From: Saururus chinensis
Lineage: Eukaryota; Streptophyta; Magnoliopsida; Piperales; Saururaceae
Reading direction: 5' to 3'
NCBI GenBank assembly: GCA_035235625.1
Contig: CP141149.1
Coordinates: forward strand, 33,597,753-33,661,752
DNA length: 64,000 nucleotides
Shown here: piece after piece, positions 35,640 through 48,099 of the stretch
How positions within the stretch are numbered: the first letter of the stretch is position 1
Layout: every line of letters begins with the position of its first letter
Translations under genes and position numbers: made by a program
Notes under the pieces: model-generated
Told to the model about the DNA's origin: nothing
The model's input: the letters and a program-made list of their open reading frames with translations, nothing else
Databases searched by the model: none

Positions 35640-36453
35640 AATAATGCCTTGTGCAGCCTTTTTCTATTCTTTCTGTATGCGTTATTAGTTGCAGTTTCTG
35701 CACAAAAACTCTCTCTTTATAAAATTAGAAGAATGTTTTCCATCATCATTCTTTACAAACAAAGGTTATTGCTTGTATCAATTTTTAAATGTTACTGATA
35801 TTTGTGAGCTGATAGCAAAACCAGATGTGGTAAGTTGAATAAAGTAGCTTTCCCCCAGACCCTGTTACATCCAGAAGGGAAGACACTGTTACATCCAGAG
35901 GTAATCACAATGGTAAAGACTGGTGGAAGAATTACTAAGAAATACTGTGATCACACTGGTAAGGACTGGTGGAAGAATGAGATAGAAATACAAATACTAT
36001 GATCATCTTGTTGCACACATATTTATTATCACTTGGGACTACGTTTTTTGCCGTGTGGGTCAGCGAAGTGATGGGTTCGACATCTGTCTTGCAATAAGAA
36101 TGGGAAAAGCACGCAAGATTAGTGGAAGTTCAATTTATTGACAGCTTTGATACGTGAGCTTGGCACATTTATGGGTGTTTTTGTTTACCTTCAGGTTTAT
36201 CAGGAGATTCTCATGCCCTTCTGCATTTTCCTTGGTAATTAATATTATGAAAATTTATATCATGTGTCCCAAAATTAAAAAATCGCTAGTCTCTCAGAAA
36301 TGAGGTGGGCATAGATTATAGCACACCTAATTTTATTTAGAGCGTTAAAATAATGGATGTGTAAGTCAACATTAAAACCAGGTTTTTAAAAAGAAGCGTG
36401 AATGTATGGACATCGACTTTGGGTTTCTTGCAGCTAGGGCTGTGCTTTCCTTA

Positions 36454-36929
36454 ATGGCCTCCCGGTTACTCCTTACTATCTTCATTCTCGATCTCGTTGC
36501 CTTTGTCCTTGCTGTTTCCGCCGAGCTCCTGATTAGAAGCAAGGTGAGGATGGAGCATGATGAGGAAGCAAATCACAATCAGTGTGTGTACGCTACAGAC
36601 ATGGTCGTCGGACTGGGACTTGGTGCAACTCTCTGCCTGCTTCTTAGCCATGGCCCTGAAAATGTTCAAAACCAGGTATTTCAGCCGCTTGCTCACTTCC
36701 AGTGCCCCAGAAGCCTGGGAAGCCTTCCTCTCCATCGCCTGCTTCATGACGTTTCTGATAGGGGCATCCTGTCTGCTATCAGCCACGGCCATGAATGCCA
36801 ACCTAACAAGTTACAGTGGGGTGTCTACGCCGGCCACCTTATGTAATAGGGCCAGGAAGGGAGTCTACGATGCTGGGTCCGCATTTGTCTTTCTTAACCT
36901 ACTTGCTTTTGGAATGGATAGGGTGTGAA
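36454..36929 (+). pseudogene. DUF1218 membrane protein gene with a 1-bp frameshift
   Basis: From the ATG at 36454 (MASRLLLTIFILDL) the frame gives a first membrane helix, then the family motif QCVYATDMVVGLGLGAT and LLLS. The next family-like stretch continues in the next frame: ALKMF, then a cysteine-containing helix (SIACFMTFLIGASCLL), then CNRARKGVY. The switch falls at AGCCATGGCC (about 36645-36654). Removing one T at 36651 would give SQAL, the residues expected in DUF1218 proteins. The uncorrected frame ends at 36846. DUF1218 proteins are four-helix plant membrane proteins, some linked to secondary-wall lignin or leaf symmetry. The tail after CNRARKGVY is also shorter than usual. Either a pseudogene or a base-call error. 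Confidence 0.7.
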
Positions 36930-38986
36930 ATTTTGGCGGCCTGGATTCTGCTGTGTAGTTTAACACACCGCGTCATATATACATCAACTAGGAAGACGAA
37001 CGGTTACAATGCCATAAACGAATTCAAGTGGATTATATTTGCATCAGGTGACCCGCGGGCAAAGTATAGCAAATATTGCGTGCCATATGGGCGAGCTCTT
37101 CACTGACTACAGTGATTACGTAATTGTAGTCGCGTCAATGTGCAATAGTGAATACTACTGTCATGATGACATAATCTCTGCAGTCATCCCATGAACAACT
37201 AGGCAAAGAGCGGATAAAGAAGGCCGCAGAAGAAGTCATCTTGGCTGGTCAGGAATAGGAGTCAAGAAACGACCAGGTAATTAGAGAAGACTTGACTTGG
37301 AGCTAGCACACATACAAGTGAGATGAAATACTTGAAGGAGGTTCATCTACCAGATCGGTAGTATACACGTTACCATATTAAGATGGGTGGGTTTATGGTG
37401 AGAATGCAAAAGTCATCCCTTCTTCCTATTTTCCTAACTACTAACACCTATAAATGCGTCTAGTGTGATCGATCTTCATAACAAAACCACTACCACTGCC
37501 CACTGCCCACTGCCCACACAGGTCTTCATATATATTACATAAGAAATCAATATCCCCTTATGTACCACGTTCGGAACTAATACAATCTGCAGGCATGGGG
37601 CCCGCCAATCCGCGCTGCATTTGGTCAACTGTCACAATAGTTTCCTTTCTGCCAAAACCACCCAAACCGAAAATGAAAAGGAATTGTTGAGGAGGGAGCT
37701 CATCTGGTAACTTCAAGACTTCAATACGCAATGGCAGTGGCAGTGGGTCCCTTAATGGACGCAAAATAGGGACATCACATCCCGTAACCCTTTATCGTCA
37801 GCCGCCCCTTCCCAGGGCAAGCCGGCGAAAAACCAACTACATGTTCACTCACGCAGCGCAACCAGTCCAAATTTGTACGTCTTTCGACTCGATTCAATTA
37901 TATCCGTACCAAGTGGGTGACGACGAAACCAGCCAAAGCTTCCATCCACTGATCCTCTTGTTAAATAAGATCACCATTCCTTTGGACGACCTTGCTTTGA
38001 CACCATGTCAGAAAAATCAAAATTGTTGTTTGCCTTTAACCCACTCCATTTTAGCTTTCACCCGCTGCCATCAGGACTGACTAGTTCCATTGAACAACTA
38101 AAGTTTGTATTGTGTATTGTCACCAGTTGTGATTCCGGATAAAGAATTCAATCACTTCTCTGAAAATTCGTTGTGGGTAGGAAGGAACAGGGGAAGAGGT
38201 GAACCGAATCGAATAAACATTTGCAAGCTGAAGCAGCGGCATAAACGGCTGGCCATTAACTAAAGGGGAAGACTTTACAACGAAGACTCGGGTCGTTGCT
38301 CTTTATACGTATAATAATGTTATAAAGAAAGCCCAAGCAGGCAACCCGGCCGCAACGCCACGGCAGCATCGAAGAGAGAATTCTCTCATCGTTTATCCTG
38401 GAGTTTGCAGAATTAGATTGACTAGACACGCAAGAGACGAAAACGAGCCAGGCCGGAACTCCGGAGACGTCGAAGAAGAAGGATCACGTATCAGACGGGG
38501 AATGTCAGTCTGTACTCTTCATTATATCTTCCAATTCAGCAAGTTATGTGGCCCGATTATGAAAGCCCACCTCCTGAATCCTCCCCTGTTTCATGCCCAG
38601 ATCGTCAATTACTAGCACGCTCTCGTTGAATACCTGCGTATTTTGTTGATAGGTAAAGTATCTGCAATCGGTCTGAATCTCTAGCAAGTTTCTCAATCTC
38701 TCTCTCTCTCTCTGTACACAGGATTTTGATTTCCTGAATTTCAAATCGTCACATTTCTTGGCGGAAAGGAGGTTCTTATTTCAGTTTCATCTGAACGGGC
38801 TCTTCTCTTGTTTGCGGTCGATTATTCTTCATATTCCAATTCTACGCATATCTTCTTTCTTCTGATCTTCTCCTTTCGCACCCAATTCTGCTTATGTTTC
38901 AATATTGTATAGTTCGTCCTGTTTATTCTTCCCCGAGCAATTTGCGATTCTCTTCTAATTTGAATTGATCCTGTTTCAGACTAGAG
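36930..38986. other. Intergenic DNA and probable BTB gene 5' region
   Basis: No confident gene. A minus-strand ORF at 37558-37764 (68 aa, contains FLFIFGLGGFGRKETIVTV) has a plausible protein-like composition but no recognised family. A CT microsatellite lies at 38698-38715, a common feature of plant 5' regions. TTTCAG followed by ACTAGAGATG at about 38975-38989 suggests that a 5' untranslated intron ends just before the BTB start codon. Confidence 0.4.
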
Positions 38987-40321
38987 ATGCCGAATCCGAG
39001 AGGGCGGGTGCGGTTCAACGTTGGCGGCAAAGTCTTCGAGACCACCTCCACTACCCTGGCCAACGCCGGCCGCCACTCCATGCTCGGCGCCCTGCTCGAC
39101 GACCACTGGAACATCAGGCCGGATGCCCCCGACGAGTACTTCATCGACCGGAACCCCCGCTGCTTCGCCGTCCTTCTCGACCTCCTCCGCACTGGCGATC
39201 TCCACATCCCCCCCAACCTTCCCGAGAAGCTCCTGTACAGAGAGGCCTCCTTCTACGGCATCCTCGACCACGTCCGCTCCGCCAGGTGGGGCCCCTTCGA
39301 CGGCAACCGCCTCATCCTATCTAACTCCGTCACCGGACGGGCCCCCGGGGACGGGACCGCCATCTGCGCCGGCCCCAATGGCGGCTGCTGCGTGGCCCAC
39401 GGCAGCATGGTCCACGTCTACGATTGGATGCTAGAGGAACATTCACCAATTAACCTCAATTACCAGAGGATCAACGACGTCGGCTACGTGGATTCAGACA
39501 ACATCGTCGTCACTGCTTGTGAGCGGCCCGGACGGGGGGACGGCGGGATGGCTGTGTTTAGCTCCTCCTCCGGCCATCTCAGGCACAAGTTCCAGGTGAG
39601 CCATGGCGATCAAAGCAAGAGCTTTACTGCTGGAGCTCTGAGTTTTAGCCCGGAGAATGGGAGGATCTTTGCTAGCTGCAAGGGAAGGAGCAACGAGTAT
39701 GGGATAGGAATGTGGGATCAGGAGACTGGTAAACAGGTCGATTTCTTCTATGAATCTCCAGGTTGGTCACTGGGGGATGCTGATAAACTCCAATGGCTTA
39801 ATGGGTCCAACTGTTTGATGGTCACCACTCTGTTTCCGAAGAAGGACAACTGTTACATCAGCTGCTTGGACTTCAGGGACAAGAACATGGTGTGGTCCTG
39901 GTCCGACCATGGTGCACCCCGGACGCTGGACGAGAAGAGGGTACTGGATGCGATCGCCATGGAGGAGAGCTGTTCGATCTGCGTGGTGAACCAGTACGAT
40001 GATCTGGGGTTCATGGATTGGAGGGGCAACAATGGTGGTGGGGGTGTGAGGTGGAGCTCTAGGAGTCGGATCATGAAGGGGCGGCTGCCGGACGAGATGT
40101 GCAATCCCAAGCTGGCGGCGAATGGAGGACAGCTCTTCTCCTCCATGAACGATAGCATCTCGGTGTTTTGCGGGCCGGAGTGGGTGTTGACGGCTCGGCT
40201 GGGCAGCAGCTATGGAGGTTCCATCTGCGATTTCTCCATAGGAGGGGACCGGCTGTTTGCTCTCCACAGTGAGGAGAACGTATTTGATGTGTGGGAGACG
40301 CCCTCTGGTCCGGTTCTCTGA
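38987..40321 (+). CDS. BTB/POZ (KCTD-type) protein with WD40-like C-terminal region
   Basis: One uninterrupted exon of 444 aa. Residues 7-105 are a potassium-channel-tetramerisation-type BTB domain: RVRFNVGGKVFETT at the start, YFIDRNPRCFAVLLDLLRTG in the middle and LLYREASFYGI at the end. Residues about 130-440 form a beta-rich region with repeated W/D-G patterns (GMWDQETGKQVDFFYE, VFDVWETP), like the YVTN/WD40-like domain of Arabidopsis BTB proteins such as At2g24240 and At4g30940. BTB proteins of this class generally act as adaptors for CUL3 ubiquitin ligases. The substrate is unknown and that role is inferred. The gene is strongly GC-rich at third positions, unlike its flanks, and intronless in its coding part. 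The start codon context AGAGATGCC is acceptable and starts right at the domain. It appears intact. Confidence 0.92.
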   Translation: MPNPRGRVRFNVGGKVFETTSTTLANAGRHSMLGALLDDHWNIRPDAPDEYFIDRNPRCFAVLLDLLRTGDLHIPPNLPEKLLYREASFYGILDHVRSARWGPFDGNRLILSNSVTGRAPGDGTAICAGPNGGCCVAHGSMVHVYDWMLEEHSPINLNYQRINDVGYVDSDNIVVTACERPGRGDGGMAVFSSSSGHLRHKFQVSHGDQSKSFTAGALSFSPENGRIFASCKGRSNEYGIGMWDQETGKQVDFFYESPGWSLGDADKLQWLNGSNCLMVTTLFPKKDNCYISCLDFRDKNMVWSWSDHGAPRTLDEKRVLDAIAMEESCSICVVNQYDDLGFMDWRGNNGGGGVRWSSRSRIMKGRLPDEMCNPKLAANGGQLFSSMNDSISVFCGPEWVLTARLGSSYGGSICDFSIGGDRLFALHSEENVFDVWETPSGPVL

Positions 40322-42122
40322 ACCAAATTTTGATTAGTTGCTGGTTTATCAGTTAAATTCTTTCATGTTCTTCATGGAAAAAGATGGATTCTTCGGTTAT
40401 TGTACAGATATGTGGAAGACCAAGCAGTTTTGAAACCAAATTTCGGCTTTCAGTTTGATTTTTTGTTTGTTTGTTTTGTCTTTCTTCTTCGTCTTAGAAG
40501 AGTGGGTTGCATATGCAAAACAAATGTTTACACTTTACAGCAGACAGTAGTTACTTACTTCAGTAGACTGACACCGGGGGAGGGGCTTTCCTTATTGTGT
40601 GTTGATTATTTAGCTATGATTCTTGTAACTCCGTATCGATTGCATAAATCATTAATCTTTTACCAGCTTTTCTTTATTACAGCTTGATTTCATATCCATG
40701 GTCTCCCCTCTTTATCCCTGCAACTGCCAAAGTTCGCCCCAACTCCACTAACTCTAAGTTCGAACTAAAGCCAAAAGCAGCTTGCTTTTTACTTCGGCTG
40801 AGGGGATCCCGGTGACATTAGCTTAGCCTCAATTCAAGGTTCCGCGTAGAGTTGCTTTACGTGTTAGGATTTTCCTCCTTTCCGCTGGGGTCTACTCCAA
40901 ACTGTTTCCCACTGCAGCTGCTACACTTGCCCACTTCACAAGATTGGTTGCTTTGATGTCACCGCATGAAATGCCCGCCAGACTTTTCCTCTTTGCGTTC
41001 AGATCACTTAAAAACCAGTAGTTATCCTATACAGTTCTTGTGCTGGCTAAAGCTTCAAAGCCAAGCAACTTCGGCAATAGATTACATCAGCGACTAAACT
41101 CCGACACCAGACCGGAAGATTGGAGGGAATATAGAAAAAGGCAGGAAGTTGACCCCCCATTTGTTGTTTTCTGAATCATCAATTTATTTTAGTAACAAAG
41201 CTGGAACTTGCCTGCCATTGTCCACTCCCTCGACTAATATCCAAACAATAAACAATTGCATTATTACCCAAATGGTGGCGTGGGCGTCAGGGGACGGCAT
41301 CGCGGAGATCCGATGCATTCTTTAGTTTAATTGGAGAGATTCCCAGCCTAATAGATGCAGACATCAGTGGACATGACTCCCCAACATGTCTAACACAATT
41401 AACTGTTTCCGGACTAGGAGCCGACATCTCAGATATAGTAAAATTGACCTTCGGCTCTTCTCAAACAGGTGTTAATGGATAATTTCCGCAAGCAGTTAAA
41501 CCCCACGCAAGCAGACACTAATAGAGGCCCGTGCTTCTTTTTTCAGAAAAATGGAGATTGTACATCATTCTTACCTGCTCGTCGGGCACAAATTATGCCT
41601 CTTGAAATGTTTCAGCCTGGAGATTAAGCAAATTTCCAAATTTACAATAGAGGCTAGAAGACAATTGCAAGAATGCTTCTTTCCTCTTCTTACACCACCT
41701 TAAGTACTATCCTATCTTCCTCCTTTTGCGTTGCTACAAGATTATCTGAGTACTAATATAGCTCAAGACATGGTGCATTGATAAGGACGGCCCCTGCTCC
41801 ACTGTCCCATCAGTAACATAAGTGCACCTTCCTGGATCTTTTCAACTCCACTATAGGTTTTTCACATTTTAAAGATACACAAGGAATCGGAAAGTTCACA
41901 GCAAGCATTCCCAAAAATGCCAGTGTCGTGTAGATATGTCCTCTTATGTACGATAGGTTTGATGCCATCACAGCAGTTATTTTACCGTTGAACGACAATA
42001 GGATACAAAAAGATGTCCTTCCATTTTTTAGTATAAGTTAAACAAATTAGAACAATTTAAATTAATTGAGAACAAATTGCTAAGAATTGAATGGTAAGAC
42101 TTGAAAACCTTCGCCAAAAATG
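40322..42122. other. Intergenic region between convergent BTB and FAD6 genes
   Basis: This holds the 3' flanks of two genes transcribed toward each other. Only short ORFs occur, none recognised. No transposon ends or repeats stood out. Confidence 0.4.
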
Positions 42123-45100
42123 TCATGCATAATCAGGCATCACTTTCTTGAGAAATAAAATCGGTTGAGAGTCTTCAGGAGCCAATTCATCGAAAGCTAC
42201 ATAATTCCTCTCTTTGTTGTAGATATGACATGTTGTCATTATCGTTTTCATTAACCGCCAGTTCCAGTTGGCTTCATTGAGATACTGTGGATATAAAAAA
42301 CAACAATGAACAAAGGTGAGAAGGAAAATTTATGTCTTGAAAAAGGAAATTTAGCAATAATCATGGGCCACTCATATGTGTCTGCCAAAAACTGATAGGA
42401 CTGTTTCGTAGCTGAAAAATATAGGCCATTCAAGCCTTTGCTTTACGGGAGCCTTTAACCTTCAAGATCAGGCTGTCATTTAGCTCCCGGAGGGGATACG
42501 AAGCAGGCAAAGTGCAGCCTGAAAACCTAGCTCCTTCTCTCACTAAGGACAAAGTGTTATCAGCAAACATGTGTACACATGAACATATACGAGGCTAGTG
42601 CAGTTGTACCTTGCCCCAATTTTCCTGAAGTGACTTATGGGCTGCCCGAAGGTTATAACTTGGTATCCGTGGAGATATATGGTGAGGAATGTGAACATTA
42701 ATATCATGACAAAGGATCTCTATCCTGCCAAAATCAAACAACAAAAATGAGAAGTAAGAAATAATATCATTGTAGTTACCTGCTGTCAAGCACTGGACCA
42801 ACTCAACTCAAACTAAAACAGATCAGCCAGAGTTATCTGAATCAAGTTCAATCCCGAAATTAGCACCCACATCAAAAGATAAAACATGCTGGAAGCATGA
42901 CAATGCCAGCAGGAACTTTTGAGAATATTAGGTGCACATTACATGATTAATGGCTGTCAGGTTTTTTGGCTGAGTGGCACAGTGTCTAGCATCTTGACAA
43001 GTCCTTTGCAATAGCAGTTTTACATATACTTACAATTACAGAAATCAACATCTTCATTTACGTCAAAGCTAATTCTCTTTCCTTTCAAAGGCTTTGCTTA
43101 TAAGCATAAAGCCAGGACAATGAATTGAGGGGGATGAAGATGAAAGAAAGAAAGGAGGGGAACCACTTCATTTTGTCCAAAATCCTCAATTTTTGGAAGG
43201 AAAAAGATTGGGGGAGATATAGCCCTGATTTGGACCCAGGTCTACCTCAGTTCCCATTCCCATCCTATCTACATTCTGGAGGCATGACAAGGCCAGCAGG
43301 AACTTTGAGAATATTAGGTGCACATTTCATGATTAATGGCTGTCAGGCTTTTTGGCTGAGTGGCATAGTATTTAGCATCTTGACTAGTCCTTTGGATTAG
43401 CAGTTTCACATATAATTACAATTTCAGCAACCAACACCTTCATTCATGTCAAAGCCAATTCTTTTCTTTTTGAAGGCTTTGTTTATACGAATATAATCCT
43501 GGGCAATGATTTGAGGGGGGCGAAGATGAAAGCAAGAAAGGAGGGGACCCACTTCATTTTGTCCAAAACCCTCAATTTTTTGAAGGAAAAAGATTGGGGA
43601 GATATTGCCCTGATTTGGACCCAGGTCTACCTCAGTTGCATTTCCATCCTATCTCCCCCATGCAACCAAATGGTGGAAAGCAGAAGGTTATGATTGAAAT
43701 CTTTCCCTTTACCCTGCTTTCCATGCATCCAGACAGATTTCAATTATGGATTATCAACAAAAAAATAGTTTCAAATACCACATCAATTCTTCAACTTCAA
43801 AGTTACTATAAAGAAATAGAAATGCCCAGAAGGTTCCGTTACCACTGAGGATAGTTGCAATGGACGGTCCCACCAAGCTGAGATTGAGCTGCGTTCCAAT
43901 CTTCAGGAGCTTTGAAGGGTATATGAGGAGCAGTGTGATGAACCATTGTGAAAGTACTCATCTGAAATAATACCAGTAAATACAGATTAGATAACAGAAG
44001 ATAGAATTTGTACTATGAACCAAGTAGAGGAATCTTCAGTACCCAGAAATGATAGCCCAACCACGGCATCAACCAGTACTTTATCCATCCCACAATTCCC
44101 GTCTTGTAGACAATCAGAGGCCACCCAATGGCCATAAACGCGAAAACACATGCCAAACTTATTTTCACCCTCTTAATTTCATTTGGTCTGAACTTTTTCA
44201 AGTCAAAGTGCCAAATCAACCTATAAGATTACTAAATAGTTGTAAGATAAATTATCAAATAAGAAAATAAAAAAGGAAAGACAAAGAGTAGCAGAAAAGG
44301 TATTGCAGCTTGTATGCGATGCAAATACAGACAAACATTTGCAAAAAGAAGGTTTTGATGCATAATTAGCATCATACCAGTGAGCTATAGACATCCAAGG
44401 ACGTAATGGTCCATATCCAAAAATAATGGACTTCCGAAGAGCTGTGGCTGATTCAAATTCTTTCTCCCAAACAGGGTGCCAGGCAGTGTCTTCCGACAAC
44501 CTACAGAATGGAAAGATCGAAGACAATTAGAGGGATTAAGAGAGAGTGAAATTGAGAGAAGGATGTTATATTGCTCAAGCCGGACCAGAATGTAGAAAGA
44601 GCATAGAGCAAGAGGAGTAATAAAAAATAGTACACTAAAAGATGTTTTAGTTGCGGGACAAGGCAACTATGACAACTATGACACAGGGCTTCACTTATTC
44701 CATAGATCCTAGCATACCTTCCAAATGTTCTAAAATAAATTAAATTATAGTTATCAGAACTATAATCTAAATAATAAATAAGGATTTCCTTAATTGCAGG
44801 CACAGCTAACCAAGAGATATGTAGAATTCATACAGCCGAATAACGCAAGTCGATATATTCCAGGCATTTTAGACAAGAATAATATGAGTCCATCTCACGC
44901 AATTCTTTAAGGCCATAAAACCTTTCTATTTTCCATAGTAAAAATTACGTTTTAATAAATTGCTCAGTAGTCCTGAATCCCAGGAAAAAATTGTTCCACT
45001 ATATTAATATAATATTTACCCAATATACCTCCCTATTATACCATTAGGTCCTGCATCTCAGGAAATATTTCTTTCACTGTATTAATATTATATTTGTCCA

Positions 45101-46909
45101 TCTATTGTACCATTATGCATTGATGTAGTTCCTTTAATTTCTTTCTACTCATCATTTGGGGATGGATGAATTACCCTTGTAATCAATCCTATGAATATAG
45201 ATAAAAAATAAATATTTCAGCACTCCAAAAAGAGGCATTGTTCACTACAGAACAACATATTCTTTTCCAACCAAATATCTCCTCGATTACTTCAAACTTA
45301 TGTTGCATGTATCACCAAAATCATGTCAAAGACACTTTTCTACTAGCCAAATCTAGTAACATTTTCACCATACAGTCTCTTAAACATTAATTAAAAACTA
45401 ATGGTACCACTAGTTAAAAGACTTAAAAACAGCTAAACCCTCAGTTGCAGTTATATTTATAAATTAAATTATTGTAGGAAAAAATATACGCACATGTTCG
45501 TCTTTGCATGGTGCCTGTCATGCTTAAAGCGCCATGGTTCATAAGGATATATAAGAGGCATAAATGCCAGAGTTCCAACAATGTCTTCAATTAGCTTGTT
45601 TTTTGAAAATGATTTATGTGCACAATCATGCCCTATCACAAAAAACTTAAGACATAACAAAAAAGTCATCATAATTCGTGTGAAGAGTAAACAAACAACT
45701 GAAACACTGAAGATAAGCTTCCTTTAAAAAGTAATAAATAAAGCTAACCCCTGTTATAGCAGTGCCGGTCCAAGCCCAAGCAAACGGGAGCAAGTACCAA
45801 GGAGATTTTGATATCAAAAAGATCCCCAATGCATAGGACGTGACCGATATCAAAACTGACGTCCAAGCTTTAATATCATCAATTTCAAATACCTAAAAGG
45901 AAATTCCCAATACCTCAACATAACTTTCATTTTACTAAAACATCTTGACTGTAATTATTGCATGGAATGCTTCTTATCCATCTGTTGTGCTATTTAAAGA
46001 TGGTATATCATCATACCTTTTTGGGTAGAGACTCAATGACATCTTTCAATGTAATATCATCAGGAACTGGCTCCCCTATTTGTGTAAATCCGTATCTTTC
46101 ACATAATTCCTTTCTTGGCACCTCATTATCTATCAAAACTGGCTCCATCGGAAGGGCTATGGCCTTAATGGCCATATTCATCTTCCTACGAGATAAACCT
46201 TGACGAAAATTTGAACCTTTTTGGTGAAGACTAATGCATGTTATACTATTTCTGCCTGTCCACCCAAAGAAGGTTGCCATAGCAGTTATCAAAATACATG
46301 AAAACACACAACTTAGAGAACAAGAGAGGTAGCGTAAGATGAATTCAACAAATTGAATTCCAAACGAGACTATTATAAGAAGTCAATTATCTCCTATCTT
46401 CACTGCAATTGTCCAATTTCAGCTTATTACTGGAAACAAAAATGAGCGTCTTGGGACACCATAATATGATAGCAGCAGTTGGAATATTAGATTTCTAGCA
46501 AATGTATTGTCAAAGGAAGATTCAAATATTAAAGGCCACGCCGTTCAATTCCTTTTACGACATTACAGACATAAAGCGAGTAGCGACTGAACTTTGCGCA
46601 CTCAACGAAACCATCCTTCCGAAGCCAAATTTTCATAAAACAAGGAAAGGTGGTAGGATATAGAAGTGCGTCTTTGAAGTAGATAAGAGCATATACCAGT
46701 AGAAATTCTGTACCCGAACCTAGTCCTAGGAGCAGCGGCTCTTTGATGGGGAACCTGGGAGAAGTCACAACCAATCCAAAGCAATGGACTTTCAGATTAA
46801 CAAATGCAAAAGTAAAAGTAAAATGAAAACAGAATAGACAGCGAGAATGAGATAAATCTAATGAACTTACCAAGAAATGGAGCCCGGAATCTGCAAGCCT
46901 GCAACCCAT
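42123..46909 (-). CDS. FAD6: Plastid omega-6 fatty acid desaturase (FAD6)
   Basis: Ten exons: 46909-46871, 46754-46697, 46255-46017, 45892-45749, 45645-45494, 44500-44378, 44220-44043, 43961-43843, 42724-42610, 42284-42123. All are GT-AG and in frame; 442 aa, close to the usual ~445. The enzyme inserts the second double bond (oleoyl to linoleoyl, and 16:1 to 16:2) in plastid galactolipids, using ferredoxin. The three di-iron histidine boxes are present: HDCAH (166-170), HDRHH (202-206), HIPHH (362-366), with the family phrases [14 protein letters not shown] and [16 protein letters not shown]. Residues 1 to about 60 are basic and serine/arginine-rich, fitting a plastid transit peptide. Four hydrophobic segments match the membrane helices. 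The first exon has only 13 codons; its ATG is chosen because GCRLADS matches the known N-terminus. The gene looks functional. Confidence 0.95.
42890..43658. repeat. Tandem duplication of ~385 bp in FAD6 intron 8
   Basis: 42890-43273 and 43275-43658 are diverged direct copies. Both run from CTGGARGCATGACAAKGCC through GGACCCAGGTCTACCTCAGTT. They cover about two thirds of the intron between the exons at 43843 and 42724. Neither copy disturbs the splice sites. Confidence 0.8.
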
Positions 46910-47775
46910 TTTGCAAGAGAGCAGAGACCCAGAAGTTCCAGCTCAAAGTACCCCTCCCCCTCTACAAGACAGTCATGGAATGTTACTCGACTATCTGCAT
47001 GAGTGCATGTTAAAAGGGAAGAAAGCCAGAAAGATGAAGGGCGGTTTGTGGAGTGTGGATACTGGATAGGGAGAGGAGACTCGTCGACTAGGAGCCACAA
47101 TCGCCTCCTCCAAAAATCGCCCACCGGAAACTGAGTTGAAATTGGATGGTCCTGAAGAAGAGCGGGCGTGAAACAGGTGAGAAACGACACGACCGACTAC
47201 AGAGCTCTGGCCCGCCGCCCGCCCCGCCTAAATTTCGTGGTCCATAACCAAACCAGAATGACTCACCCGTTGGGAAGCTAGCTAGTCTTGTGTCTAATTC
47301 ATTACATGCGGGAAGATCGACAATAATGAGCACAATTTACACGAGAACGCATATTATTCACCGGGAAGAGTTTTTCGTGTTATCCTGTGAGAGTGACATA
47401 CAGCGTAAGAAATGTAACGATAACATATTTGAAATTAATGGTACATATATTAGCTTAAGTTAGTGTTAGAACTACCAAGGCTAATATGTATTAACATATG
47501 TGTTTCTTTATATTGGACTCATTAAAAATTACTTCCTAAACCTTAGTCACCATCCACTAAGCACTACGAGTGCAAAACTAACAAGGCCTGGGAAACCTAG
47601 TCTACAAAGCACGACATACACGTGGTCATGTGCCAGTCTACTAAATTGCTTACAAGGGAGAAATATGTTCAATGTAAAGTGAGAAAGTTAGTATGAATTA
47701 GGGTTTATGTATATATGGCTGTCAGATCAAAATTTGAAGGCCGAAGATGTTTAGCCTCAGGTCACAAGCTTATCA
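46910..47775. other. FAD6 5' untranslated and promoter region
   Basis: Bases 46910-47230 are moderately GC-rich and carry the presumed 5' leader of FAD6. The stretch from 47240 to 47775 is AT-rich and ends at the Mutator-like element. No further gene is seen, and no TATA box can be assigned with confidence. Confidence 0.4.
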
Positions 47776-47784
47776 TAATAATAA
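47776..47784. repeat. 9-bp target duplication of the MULE (left)
   Basis: TAATAATAA at 47776-47784 recurs at 56352-56360, directly outside the two inverted repeats. Nine bases is the typical Mutator duplication length. The sequence is low-complexity, so chance agreement is possible. Confidence 0.6.
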
Positions 47785-47935
47785 AGAAATTTTATTTAAA
47801 TAATAATTTTAAAAAAATTATTTACCAAATTAATTTACTTTATAAAATATTTCTTATAATGGTATTATTTTTTGCCACGTAGGTGCTAGTTAAACTGTTG
47901 GTGCCTATGTACTTTTTTTATAAAAAAATATATGA
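47785..47935. repeat. Left terminal inverted repeat of the MULE
   Basis: AT-rich, about 150 bp, and a diverged reverse complement of about 56205-56351. The pairing is clearest over TTATTTAAATAATAATT and GGTATTATTTTTT. Confidence 0.7.
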
Positions 47936-48099
47936 TTTCGTCCTTTGGCATCGTTTAGAATGACAAAATCATAATACATTACTTACGTCGATTTCATCCT
48001 TCTAAATGATGAAATTGTCATATTTCGGCCTTTAATATGTCTATGCCAAATGTGATTTCGTCCTCTTAAATGACAAAATCGTCTTTGTTTTTAACCTGA

